Shown here: piece after piece, positions 34,095-41,921 of the stretch
How positions within the stretch are numbered: position 1 is the stretch's first letter
Layout: every line of letters begins with the position of its first letter
Assembly: GCA_900759715.1 (NCBI GenBank)
Contig: CAAEXF010000087.1
Location: 11,082-75,081, forward strand
Reading direction: 5' to 3'
Length of the DNA: 64,000 nucleotides
Origin: Clostridium_AM sp900759715
GTDB taxonomy: Bacteria > Bacillota > Clostridia > Clostridiales > Clostridiaceae
Translations under genes and position numbers: made by a program
Notes under the pieces: generated by a model
Databases searched by the model: none
Seen by the model: only the letters and a program-made list of their open reading frames with translations
What the model was told of the DNA's origin: nothing

Positions 34095-34655
34095 TCACCG
34101 CCTCTTTTCTTCTTTAAGTAATTTTCCTATTCCAGACTCAAACATTTCAACATTTATGTACATTGGCTGATAAAATGCGCCCTCTTTTCCAACAATATGA
34201 TAAAAGGGTGCAAACCCTAGATGTTTGTATAACTTAAGTTGTCTTGTAGTTCCTGAAATTATTGCATAATTATATTTATTTTCCTTGCAGTAATTCACTA
34301 GTTTTTTAGCAATTCCATAAAAAATAAGTCCGCTGCGATATTCTTTTTCTATGGTTAAAAGTCTTATTTCACAAATGTTTGCATCTACAGGAAGATAGAA
34401 ATTGAGATCAGGAATTTTAAAATCAAGGGAAAATGGTCTTTTCCCTCGCACAGCCACCATTCCTACCAGTTTATTTCCATCTAAACATATTATGTAAGTG
34501 TTCTGATCATGAAATTTGTCAACCAAATAACCACTTTCATTATTACTATGCTGAGGAATTTCTTCAACAAATGTTTTATAATTAAGTCTATGAATAAGAC
34601 TAAATTCTCTTTCATTTTCAGCGATTTTAAATTTGTAATCTAATTCATTTTTCAA
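34095..34655 (-). CDS. GNAT / acyl-amino-acid-synthase-like acyltransferase
   Basis: 186 residues starting at TTG 34655 (GAGGTG ribosome site overlaps the plsY stop). The pattern HRLNYKTFVEEIPQH, DKFHDQNTYIICLDGNKLVG, CEIRLLTIEKEYRSG and LKLYKHLGFAPFYHIVG is that of GNAT-fold N-acyltransferases related to autoinducer synthases and FeeM-type N-acyl amino acid synthases. It likely puts an acyl group on an amine. The acyl donor and acceptor are unknown, and a simple N-acetyltransferase remains possible. Confidence 0.7.
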   Translation of the reverse strand: MKNELDYKFKIAENEREFSLIHRLNYKTFVEEIPQHSNNESGYLVDKFHDQNTYIICLDGNKLVGMVAVRGKRPFSLDFKIPDLNFYLPVDANICEIRLLTIEKEYRSGLIFYGIAKKLVNYCKENKYNYAIISGTTRQLKLYKHLGFAPFYHIVGKEGAFYQPMYINVEMFESGIGKLLKEEKRR

Positions 34656-34665
34656 ATAAATCACC

Positions 34666-35238
34666 TCATTTTGTAGTATGAAATATATTTTTTGTGTGTT
34701 TTAGAATAATTATAGATGCAAAAATCAGCATCGCAAAGGCTTCTCTACCTCTTGATGGATAACCAATAGTGAAAATTAGAAAAGGAAAAAATATTATTGA
34801 AATAAGTCCACTGATTGTGAATTTTCTAGTTATAATATAAATTGGTATAAATGTTATAAATATAATTAGTGTAAATAAATAATTATAAGATGTAAGTGCT
34901 CCCATAAATGTAGCTATTCCTTTTCCGCCCTTAAATCTAAGTTGAATTGGAAACATATGACCTATTATTACAGCAAACATTGTTATTAAAAGAGAGATAT
35001 TGCTTAGACCAAAGAACCTTCCTATTATTATTACTATTACACCTTTTAAAAAATCAATGGTCAAAACAATAATGAAGCTGCCAGCTCCCAATACTCTTCC
35101 ACTGTTCAGAGCTCCAAGGTTACCGCTGCCAAAGTTTCGTATATCTGTGTTTCTAAAAATTGTACCGTAGTAATATGCACAGCAGAAACATCCTATAAGA
35201 TATGAAATAAGAGTAATAATTAAAAGTTTTAAATTCAT
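34666..35238 (-). CDS. PlsY-like acyl-phosphate glycerol-3-phosphate acyltransferase
   Basis: 190 residues with five membrane helices. The three PlsY motifs are present but slightly altered: RNFGSGNLGALNSGR (usually GSGNxGATN), RFKGGKGIATFMGAL and a shortened third region. PlsY moves an acyl chain from acyl-phosphate to glycerol-3-phosphate. As it is clustered with an N-acyltransferase and an aminotransferase, it may be a paralogue with another acceptor. The ATG at 35238 follows AAAGGGAAGTG. It is the first gene of the operon. Confidence 0.85.
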   Translation of the reverse strand: MNLKLLIITLISYLIGCFCCAYYYGTIFRNTDIRNFGSGNLGALNSGRVLGAGSFIIVLTIDFLKGVIVIIIGRFFGLSNISLLITMFAVIIGHMFPIQLRFKGGKGIATFMGALTSYNYLFTLIIFITFIPIYIITRKFTISGLISIIFFPFLIFTIGYPSRGREAFAMLIFASIIILKHTKNIFHTTK

Positions 35239-35316
35239 ATTTAGAACACTTCCCTTTGATATCATATTATAGTTGAAACTATCTCAATTTTCAATAAAAT
35301 CACTTCAATAATAATA

Positions 35317-35367
35317 TTGACACTCTAGATTTATTTATATAAAATTATGGTATATGAAAACGGTTGA
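35317..35367 (+). promoter_or_regulatory. lacI-type gene promoter with operator
   Basis: TTGACA (35317-35322), 17-bp spacer, TAAAAT (35340-35345). TGAAAACGGTTGAA at 35354-35367 resembles a LacI/CcpA-type operator just after the -10, suggesting autoregulation or catabolite control. Confidence 0.6.
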
Positions 35368-35401
35368 ACACTATTACTATAAGGAATAGGATGTGAATTG
35401 A

Positions 35402-36406
35402 ATGAGTGTCACAATAAAAGATGTGGCGAGAGAGGCAAATGTTTCTCCATCAACGGTATCAAGAGTTATTGCTGAAAATCCTAGGATAAGTGATGAGACA
35501 AAGAAAAGGGTTAATGAGGCAATAAAAAAATTAAATTATCATCCTAATATAATAGCCAGGAGCTTAACCAATAAGGTGACTAAAGTTATAGGCATAGTTT
35601 TACCAAGTGAAGCAGAGGATTTATCTAAGAATCCCTTCTTTATACAGGTTATGACAGGCATAAGTGCTTATGCTAAAAAGTCAGGGTATTACATAATGTA
35701 TACTTTTTGTAAGACGCAAGAAGAAGAAGAGGAGTCTATAAAAAATTATGTAAACAGTAATTTAGTAGATGGAATAATTCTTACTGTAGCTCGTTTTAAA
35801 GACAAGTGTATAAAATATCTTCAAGAAATAGATTTTCCTTTTGTAGTAATCGGAAGACCTGAAGATACAAAAAATGTGCTTTGGGTAGATAATGATAATT
35901 TTCATGCTATGTATGATGCAGTTAGTAAATTGTTGCGTAAAGGACATAAGGAAATTGCTTTTATTGGAGCTAATAGCGAGCTAAATGTATCTAAAGATAG
36001 ATTAAGTGGATACAAGCAAGCACATAAAATTCACGGTATTGATGTTGATGAAAGTATTATTATAGAGGTTGATGCTTTTAAAAAAGATTTAGGCTATGAA
36101 GCAGTGAAAACAATATTAAATATAAAGATTCCTACAGCAATAGTAACTACAGATGACCTTCTCGCTTTTGGAGTTAATTCCTATTTAATAGAAAATAACA
36201 TTAGAGACATAAGCATAGTAGGTTTTAATAATAGCCCACTAGCAGAATATCAAAAACCCTCTTTAACTTCAGTAGATATTAATTCAAGAGAAATAGGATA
36301 CTATGCTGCAAAGTTATTGGTCGATAGACTCCAGAATAGAGTAAAAGAAACACATTACATAATAGAAACTAATTTAATAGAACGAGAATCAACTGTAAAA
36401 AAATAA
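35402..36406 (+). CDS. LacI-family repressor of the maltose operon (MalR-like)
   Basis: 334 residues. The N-terminal LacI helix-turn-helix (VTIKDVAREANVSPSTVSRV, then KKLNYHPNIIARSL) is followed by a periplasmic-binding-protein-like sugar domain (65-334). It sits directly before the alpha-glucoside PTS operon, whose leader holds two GTTTGCA-type half-site operators. It most likely represses the operon until maltose or a derivative appears. Confidence 0.88.
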   Translation: MSVTIKDVAREANVSPSTVSRVIAENPRISDETKKRVNEAIKKLNYHPNIIARSLTNKVTKVIGIVLPSEAEDLSKNPFFIQVMTGISAYAKKSGYYIMYTFCKTQEEEEESIKNYVNSNLVDGIILTVARFKDKCIKYLQEIDFPFVVIGRPEDTKNVLWVDNDNFHAMYDAVSKLLRKGHKEIAFIGANSELNVSKDRLSGYKQAHKIHGIDVDESIIIEVDAFKKDLGYEAVKTILNIKIPTAIVTTDDLLAFGVNSYLIENNIRDISIVGFNNSPLAEYQKPSLTSVDINSREIGYYAAKLLVDRLQNRVKETHYIIETNLIERESTVKK

Positions 36407-36440
36407 AAATTGCTTGTACTATATTGTACAGGCAATTTTT
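36406..36440 (+). terminator. terminator of the lacI-type gene
   Basis: AAAATTGC-TGTAC pairs with GTACA-GCAATTTT (one mismatch), followed by T-rich sequence. Confidence 0.75.
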
Positions 36441-36493
36441 ATTTTATCCATATGCCTTATTGATGAAATTATAATTAATTTAAGGGATATGTA

Positions 36494-36580
36494 TTGACAA
36501 CCTTTTCATTAAAAAATATAATTTAATCATAGAGCAATCGTTTGCACAAATAATATAAATATAATGAATAACGTTTGCAT
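36494..36580 (+). promoter_or_regulatory. maltose operon promoter and two operators
   Basis: A textbook promoter: TTGACA (36494-36499), 17 bp, TATAAT (36517-36522). GCAATCGTTTGC at 36534-36545 lies at the transcription start, and a related ATAACGTTTGCAT lies at 36568-36580. Both share CGTTTGCA half-sites with LacI-family operators. Confidence 0.75.
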
Positions 36581-36630
36581 GAGATGGAATAATAGTTTAT
36601 AATTATTTAGAATTGGGGAGGAAGAAGAAA

Positions 36631-38313
36631 ATGTCTTTACAAAAATCAAAGTTAATTTCATTCGATTTTTGGCAAAAATTTGGTAAGGCTCTATTGGTAG
36701 TTGTTGCAGTAATGCCTGCTGCAGGACTTATGATTTCTTTAGGAAAGGTTTTAGGAATATTCTTTGGAGGTTCAGCAATTATCAATCTTGTTGGACACAT
36801 AGTTGAGGATATAGGTTGGGGAATAATAGTTAACTTAAACTTATTATTCGCAGTGGCGATTGGAGGTTCCTGGGCTAAGGAACGTGCTGGTGGTGCTTTT
36901 GCATCTTCAATAGCTTTTATACTTATTAATCGTATTACAGGAGCAATATTTGGGGTATCATCGGCAATGCTTACAGATCCTAATGCAGTTGTAACAAATA
37001 TTTTAGGTGGTAAACTTTTAGTTAAGGATTACTTCATATCAGTACTTGGAGCACCAGCTCTAAATATGGGTGTGTTTGTAGGTATAATTTCAGGTTTCTT
37101 AGGAGCAGCATTATATAATAAATATTACAATTATGACAAGTTGCCTAATTCACTTTCATTCTTTAATGGAAAGCGTTTTGTACCTTTCGTAGTTATAGCA
37201 CAATCACTTGTTTTTGCAGCAGTACTTGCCATATTTTGGCCAGTTGTACAAGCTGGAATAAATAATTTTGGAAAATGGATAGCTACATCAAAAGACAGTG
37301 CACCATTTATATCTACCTTTGTGTATGGTTCTCTTGAACGTTTATTATTACCTTTTGGATTACATCACCTAATAACAATTCCAATAAATTATACTCCTCT
37401 TGGAGGAAATTATAGTATACTAACTGGTGATAAAATAGGACAGATTGTGTCTGGACAAGATCCATTGTGGTTGGCTTGGGTTACTGATTTAAATAATTTA
37501 AAAGCGGCAGGGGACATGGCTGGCTATAATAATTTACTTGCAACAGTGCATCCTGCACGTTTCAAGGTGGGTCAAGTAATAACCTCTATTGCGACGCTAA
37601 TAGGTGCAGCTGTAGCAATGTATAGAAATGTAGATGTGGAAAAAAGAGCAAAGTATAAATCTATGTATCTTTCAGCAGCATTAGCGGTGTTTTTAACAGG
37701 TGTTACAGAACCTCTTGAATTCATGTTTATGTTTACTTCACCTATTTTATACGGAGCTTATGCTATACTTACAGGCGTTGCTTTTGCAATGGCAGATTTA
37801 ATTAATTTACGTGTTCATGCTTTTGGTTTTATAGAGTTATTAACTCGTACTCCAATGATAGTGAATGCAGGATTAACAAAGGATTTAATAAGTTTTGTTC
37901 TAGTAGCAATAGCCTTCTTATTTATAAGCTACTTCATGTTTAACTTTATGATTAAAAAGTTTAATATCCCTACACCAGGTCGTGCTGGTAATGAGGTAGA
38001 TATTGTTGAAAATAACAATAATTCAAAGGAACAAAATACAGAAGCAAAGAATGAAGTTGCATCTGCAGTAAAGGATGAAATAGCTTATAACGCTATAAAA
38101 TTACTAGGTGGAAAAGATAATATAGTAGATGTAGATGCCTGTATGACTCGTCTACGTGTAACAGTTAAAAATATAGAGTTAGTTGGTAAAGAAAAGGAAT
38201 GGAAAGATAATAAAGCTATTGGGCTAATAATAAAAGATAAAGGCGTTCAAGCTATATATGGACCAAAAGCTGATATTATAAAATCCAATATAATAGATAT
38301 TTTAGGGGTCTAA
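36631..38313 (+). CDS. PTS maltose/alpha-glucoside EIICB component
   Basis: 561 residues. A ten-helix EIIC domain of the glucose family (about 10-440; FGKALLVVVAVMPAAGLMIS, GLHHLITIPINYTPLGGNY, FLTGVTEPLEFMFMFTSPIL) is joined to an EIIB domain (about 480-560) with the phospho-cysteine in VDACMTRLRV. No EIIA domain is present, so it must borrow a glucose-type EIIA. It imports and phosphorylates an alpha-glucoside, most likely maltose. The ATG follows GGGGAGGAAG. Confidence 0.88.
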   Translation: MSLQKSKLISFDFWQKFGKALLVVVAVMPAAGLMISLGKVLGIFFGGSAIINLVGHIVEDIGWGIIVNLNLLFAVAIGGSWAKERAGGAFASSIAFILINRITGAIFGVSSAMLTDPNAVVTNILGGKLLVKDYFISVLGAPALNMGVFVGIISGFLGAALYNKYYNYDKLPNSLSFFNGKRFVPFVVIAQSLVFAAVLAIFWPVVQAGINNFGKWIATSKDSAPFISTFVYGSLERLLLPFGLHHLITIPINYTPLGGNYSILTGDKIGQIVSGQDPLWLAWVTDLNNLKAAGDMAGYNNLLATVHPARFKVGQVITSIATLIGAAVAMYRNVDVEKRAKYKSMYLSAALAVFLTGVTEPLEFMFMFTSPILYGAYAILTGVAFAMADLINLRVHAFGFIELLTRTPMIVNAGLTKDLISFVLVAIAFLFISYFMFNFMIKKFNIPTPGRAGNEVDIVENNNNSKEQNTEAKNEVASAVKDEIAYNAIKLLGGKDNIVDVDACMTRLRVTVKNIELVGKEKEWKDNKAIGLIIKDKGVQAIYGPKADIIKSNIIDILGV

Positions 38314-38314
38314 T

Positions 38315-39121
38315 ATGAAACTTTTAACTTTAAACTGTCATTCTTGGATGGAAAGTAATCAAGAAGAAAAAATAAAAATTATTGCAAGAACCATATATGA
38401 AAAAGACTATGATGTAATTGCTCTTCAAGAAATAAATCAATCTATAGAAGAAGAAAAAAATTTTGCAAATATAAAAAAGGACAATTTTGCTTTAGTTTTA
38501 ATAAAAGAGTTAGGTAAACTAGGATGCGATAAATATAAAATGCTTTGGGATTTTTCACATATAGGCTATGAAACTTATGAAGAAGGGGTAAGTATTCTTA
38601 CTAAACATAAAATTGAAGAAGAACACTCCTTCTTCGTTAGTAGGAGTAGAGACTTAAGCTTTTGGAAGACTAGAAAGGTTGTTGGTGCATCTATAAGAAT
38701 TGATGAAGAGCTCATAGATTTCTATTCCTGTCACTTAGGATGGTGGAATGATGAAGAGGAGCCTTTTAAAGATCAGGTGGATAAACTGCTGGGCAGAGTA
38801 AAAAAGGGCAAATTGGCATTTTTTATGGGAGACTTTAATAATAATGCTTTTGTAAGAAGAGAAGGGTATGACTATTTAATAAAGAATGAATTATATGATA
38901 CCTTTTTAATTGCTAAGGAAAAAGATAGTGGAATAACGGTAAAAGGAAATATAGATGGTTGGGATCAGAATAAAAATGATTTGAGATTAGATTTAATACT
39001 AGTAAATGAAAAATTAGATGTTAAATATTCTAAAGTAATGTTTAATGGCATTAATAATATGGTTGTATCGGATCATTACGGAGTAGAGGTAGAAATAAGG
39101 AGTGATTATTATGGAAAGTAA
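38315..39121 (+). CDS. EEP-family phosphatase, probable maltose-6'-phosphate phosphatase (MapP-like)
   Basis: 268 residues of the endonuclease/exonuclease/phosphatase fold: LTLNCHSWM, IALQEINQSI (catalytic Glu), CHLGWWNDEE, MGDFNNNA and a C-terminal VSDHYGVEVEI. Enterococcus faecalis MapP, which removes phosphate from PTS-made maltose 6'-phosphate, belongs to this fold, has similar length and lies beside the maltose PTS gene. Here the gene follows the EIICB by 1 bp and precedes glucokinase and alpha-glucosidase, so MapP activity is the best reading. A nuclease is unlikely in this context. Confidence 0.75.
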   Translation: MKLLTLNCHSWMESNQEEKIKIIARTIYEKDYDVIALQEINQSIEEEKNFANIKKDNFALVLIKELGKLGCDKYKMLWDFSHIGYETYEEGVSILTKHKIEEEHSFFVSRSRDLSFWKTRKVVGASIRIDEELIDFYSCHLGWWNDEEEPFKDQVDKLLGRVKKGKLAFFMGDFNNNAFVRREGYDYLIKNELYDTFLIAKEKDSGITVKGNIDGWDQNKNDLRLDLILVNEKLDVKYSKVMFNGINNMVVSDHYGVEVEIRSDYYGK

Positions 39122-40070
39122 ATATATCATAGGTATTGATTTAGGCGGAACAAAAATAAGTGGAGCTCTTGCAAATTTTAATGGAGATATAGTTGCAAAG
39201 TATACACTTCCTACAAAAGTAGAAGAGGGAGAAGAGGCAGTATTAGAAAGAATAATATCTGTAGGAGAAAGGGTATTAGAGGAATCTAAGGTTAATAAAG
39301 ATGATGTTTTAGCTATAGGAATAGGATGTGCAGGGATTTTAAATATAAAAGAGGGGAAAATTGTTACTGCTCCAAATCTTCCTTTTAGGAATTTTAATGT
39401 GGTTAAACCTTTAAAAGATAAATTCAATATTCCAGTTTACTTAGACAATGATGCTAATGTAGCAGCTATTGGTGAGTATGTTTTTGGAGCTGGAAAAGGT
39501 ACAAATAATATGGTGTTTATAACAGTTTCCACTGGCATAGGCGGTGGTGCTGTACTAAATGGAAAAATCTATAGGGGAAATACCTGCAATGCCTTAGAAA
39601 TAGGACATATGACTTTAGAAAAAGAGGGTCCTCGCTGCAATTGTGGAAATTATGGTTGTGCAGAGGCCTTAGCCTCAGGCACAGCTATAGGGAGAGCTGC
39701 AAATGAAGCAATAAAAAATGGAGAAAAAACTTCTTTAGCCCATTATGAAAAGGTAACATCCTTTGAGGTATTTAAGGAAGCGGAAAAAGGGGATGAATTA
39801 GCACAAAAGGTACTTAACAAAGCTTTAAATTATCTTGGAATATGTGTTGCTAATGTAATCACCTTCTTTGATCCAGAGGTAGTTATAATTGGGGGTGGAG
39901 TTTCAAAAGGAGGAGAAATAGTCTTTGATAAGATAAATGAAGTAGTCAAGGCTAGATGTTTTGAGGCTATGTGGAAAAGTACAAATATAGTACCTGCGGC
40001 ATTAGGAACTGATGCAGGAGTTATAGGGGCTATTGCTCTTGCCATAATGGAAAGGAAAGATACTATATGA
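39111..40070 (+). CDS. ROK-family glucokinase
   Basis: 319 residues. ATP loop IGIDLGGTKISGAL, sugar site LDNDANVAAIGEYVFG, GGGAVLNGKIYRG, EIGHMTLEKEGPRC and the ROK zinc motif CNCGNYGCAE are all intact. It phosphorylates free glucose released by the glucosidase. The ATG at 39111 (AGGAGTG upstream) overlaps the phosphatase gene end, and its own end overlaps the next gene by 4 bp: one tight operon. Confidence 0.92.
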   Translation: MESKYIIGIDLGGTKISGALANFNGDIVAKYTLPTKVEEGEEAVLERIISVGERVLEESKVNKDDVLAIGIGCAGILNIKEGKIVTAPNLPFRNFNVVKPLKDKFNIPVYLDNDANVAAIGEYVFGAGKGTNNMVFITVSTGIGGGAVLNGKIYRGNTCNALEIGHMTLEKEGPRCNCGNYGCAEALASGTAIGRAANEAIKNGEKTSLAHYEKVTSFEVFKEAEKGDELAQKVLNKALNYLGICVANVITFFDPEVVIIGGGVSKGGEIVFDKINEVVKARCFEAMWKSTNIVPAALGTDAGVIGAIALAIMERKDTI

Positions 40071-41731
40071 AGAAAGTTTGGTGGAAAGAAGCCATTGCCT
40101 ATCAAATATATCCGACAAGTTTTATGGACTCTAATGGCGACGGAATAGGTGATTTACAGGGGATAATTTCTAAGCTGGATTATTTAAAAGACTTAGGAAA
40201 TGATGTAATATGGATTTGCCCAATGTATAAATCTCCAAATGATGATAATGGCTATGATATTAGCGATTATCAAGATATTATGCAAGAATTTGGTACAATG
40301 GATGATTTTGATAAACTAATGAAGGAAGTTCACAGACGTGGTATGAAACTTATAATTGATCTGGTCATTAATCATACCAGTGATGAGCATCCGTGGTTTA
40401 TTGAGTCTCGTTCTTCAAAGCATAACCCAAAGCGTGATTGGTATATATGGCGTGATGGCAAAGCTGAAAATGAACCAAATAACTGGGAAAGTATTTTTGG
40501 CGGCTCTGCCTGGGAATATGATGGAACATCAGAGCAGTACTATCTGCATTTGTTTTCAGCAAAACAACCAGATTTAAACTGGGAAAATAGAGAAATGCGT
40601 GAATCTGTCTATAGTATGATTAACTGGTGGTTAGATAAGGGTATTGATGGCTTTCGTGTTGATGCAATAAGCCATATTAAAAAAGAAGATGGACTACAAG
40701 ATATGCTCAATCCAGAGGGACTAGATTATGTAACATCCTTTGAAAAACATATGAACGTAGATGGGATTCATAAATATCTTAAGGAATTAAAAGAAAGCAC
40801 TTTTGATAAGTATGATATTATGACTGTGGGTGAAGCTAATGGTGTAAAGGTTGAGGATGCAGAACTTTGGGTTGGAGGTAAAGATGGAAAGTTTAATATG
40901 ATATTTCAATTTGAACATTTGAATTTATGGGATGATGGAACAAGTAATAAACTTAACCTTGTAAGATTAAAGAAGGTTTTATCAAAATGGCAAAAAGGAT
41001 TGGAAAATAAAGGATGGAATGCGTTATATATTGAAAATCATGATATACCTCGTGCTGTATCCACCTGGGGTAATGATAGAGAATACTGGCGTGAAAGTGC
41101 TACTGCATTAGCGGTAATGTATTTTATGATGCAGGGTACGCCTTTTATATATCAAGGTCAAGAAATTGGCATGACTAATGTTAAGTTTGAAAGTATTGAG
41201 GAGTACAATGATGTAAAAACTCAGAATATGTATGCTATTAAAAGAGAGCAAGGTATGAGTCATGAAGATATAATGAAAATTATATGGTCATCATCAAGAG
41301 ACAACTCCCGTACTCCTATGCAATGGGATGAATCAGCAAATGCAGGATTTTCAGCGGTTAAGCCCTGGATTGGGATTAATCAAAATTACAAAGAGATTAA
41401 TGTAGAAAAACAACTAAAAGACCCAAATTCTATACTGAATTTTTATAAAAAAATGATTTCCATTAAAAAGCAAAATGATATATTTACATATGGCAGCTAT
41501 AACTTGATTTTAGAGGAGAATGAGCAAATTTATTCATACACACGTACTTTAGATGATGAAAAAGTTATAGTTATATGTAATTTATCGGCCTTGGAATCTG
41601 TATATTATCATAAAGATATAAAACTATCATATGATAATTTATTATTATGCAACTATGATGTACATGAGCATGGTTATATAACAAGTTTTGTATTAAAACC
41701 ATATGAAGCAAGAGTCTATAGAGTGTTGTAA
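40067..41731 (+). CDS. malL: alpha-glucosidase, GH13 (oligo-1,6-glucosidase type)
   Basis: 554 residues. GH13 conserved regions are in order: DLVINHTSDEHPWF, GFRVDAISHI (nucleophile Asp), TVGEANG (acid/base Glu) and YIENHDIPRA. YQIYPTSFMDSNGDGIGDLQ is typical of the oligo-1,6-glucosidase / maltase subfamily; a trehalose-6-phosphate hydrolase is the main alternative. With the phosphatase and glucokinase upstream it should split maltose into two glucoses. Confidence 0.9.
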   Translation: MKKVWWKEAIAYQIYPTSFMDSNGDGIGDLQGIISKLDYLKDLGNDVIWICPMYKSPNDDNGYDISDYQDIMQEFGTMDDFDKLMKEVHRRGMKLIIDLVINHTSDEHPWFIESRSSKHNPKRDWYIWRDGKAENEPNNWESIFGGSAWEYDGTSEQYYLHLFSAKQPDLNWENREMRESVYSMINWWLDKGIDGFRVDAISHIKKEDGLQDMLNPEGLDYVTSFEKHMNVDGIHKYLKELKESTFDKYDIMTVGEANGVKVEDAELWVGGKDGKFNMIFQFEHLNLWDDGTSNKLNLVRLKKVLSKWQKGLENKGWNALYIENHDIPRAVSTWGNDREYWRESATALAVMYFMMQGTPFIYQGQEIGMTNVKFESIEEYNDVKTQNMYAIKREQGMSHEDIMKIIWSSSRDNSRTPMQWDESANAGFSAVKPWIGINQNYKEINVEKQLKDPNSILNFYKKMISIKKQNDIFTYGSYNLILEENEQIYSYTRTLDDEKVIVICNLSALESVYYHKDIKLSYDNLLLCNYDVHEHGYITSFVLKPYEARVYRVL

Positions 41732-41739
41732 CTAAAACA

Positions 41740-41785
41740 AAGCTGTATCTAAAAGCGAAATAATATGCTTTTAGATACAGCTTTT
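41740..41785 (+). terminator. terminator of the maltose operon
   Basis: A perfect 17-bp stem (arms 41740-41756 and 41767-41783) followed by TTAGTTT. Confidence 0.88.
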
Positions 41786-41921
41786 AGTTTGTAATGAAAG
41801 ATTATATACTGGATAAATTTTTGCGAAAAAACTAATAATATTAGTAGATTATTAGTAGATTTGTCGACTATGGTATTATATACTAATTTCAATATTAAAT
41901 TTACCAAGCGGAGGAGATAAT

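Noticed and set aside
41785..41921. c-di-AMP (ydaO-type) riboswitch before the kimA-like gene
   Set aside because: The leader is too short and lacks the conserved GC-rich core; only small AT-rich repeats are seen.
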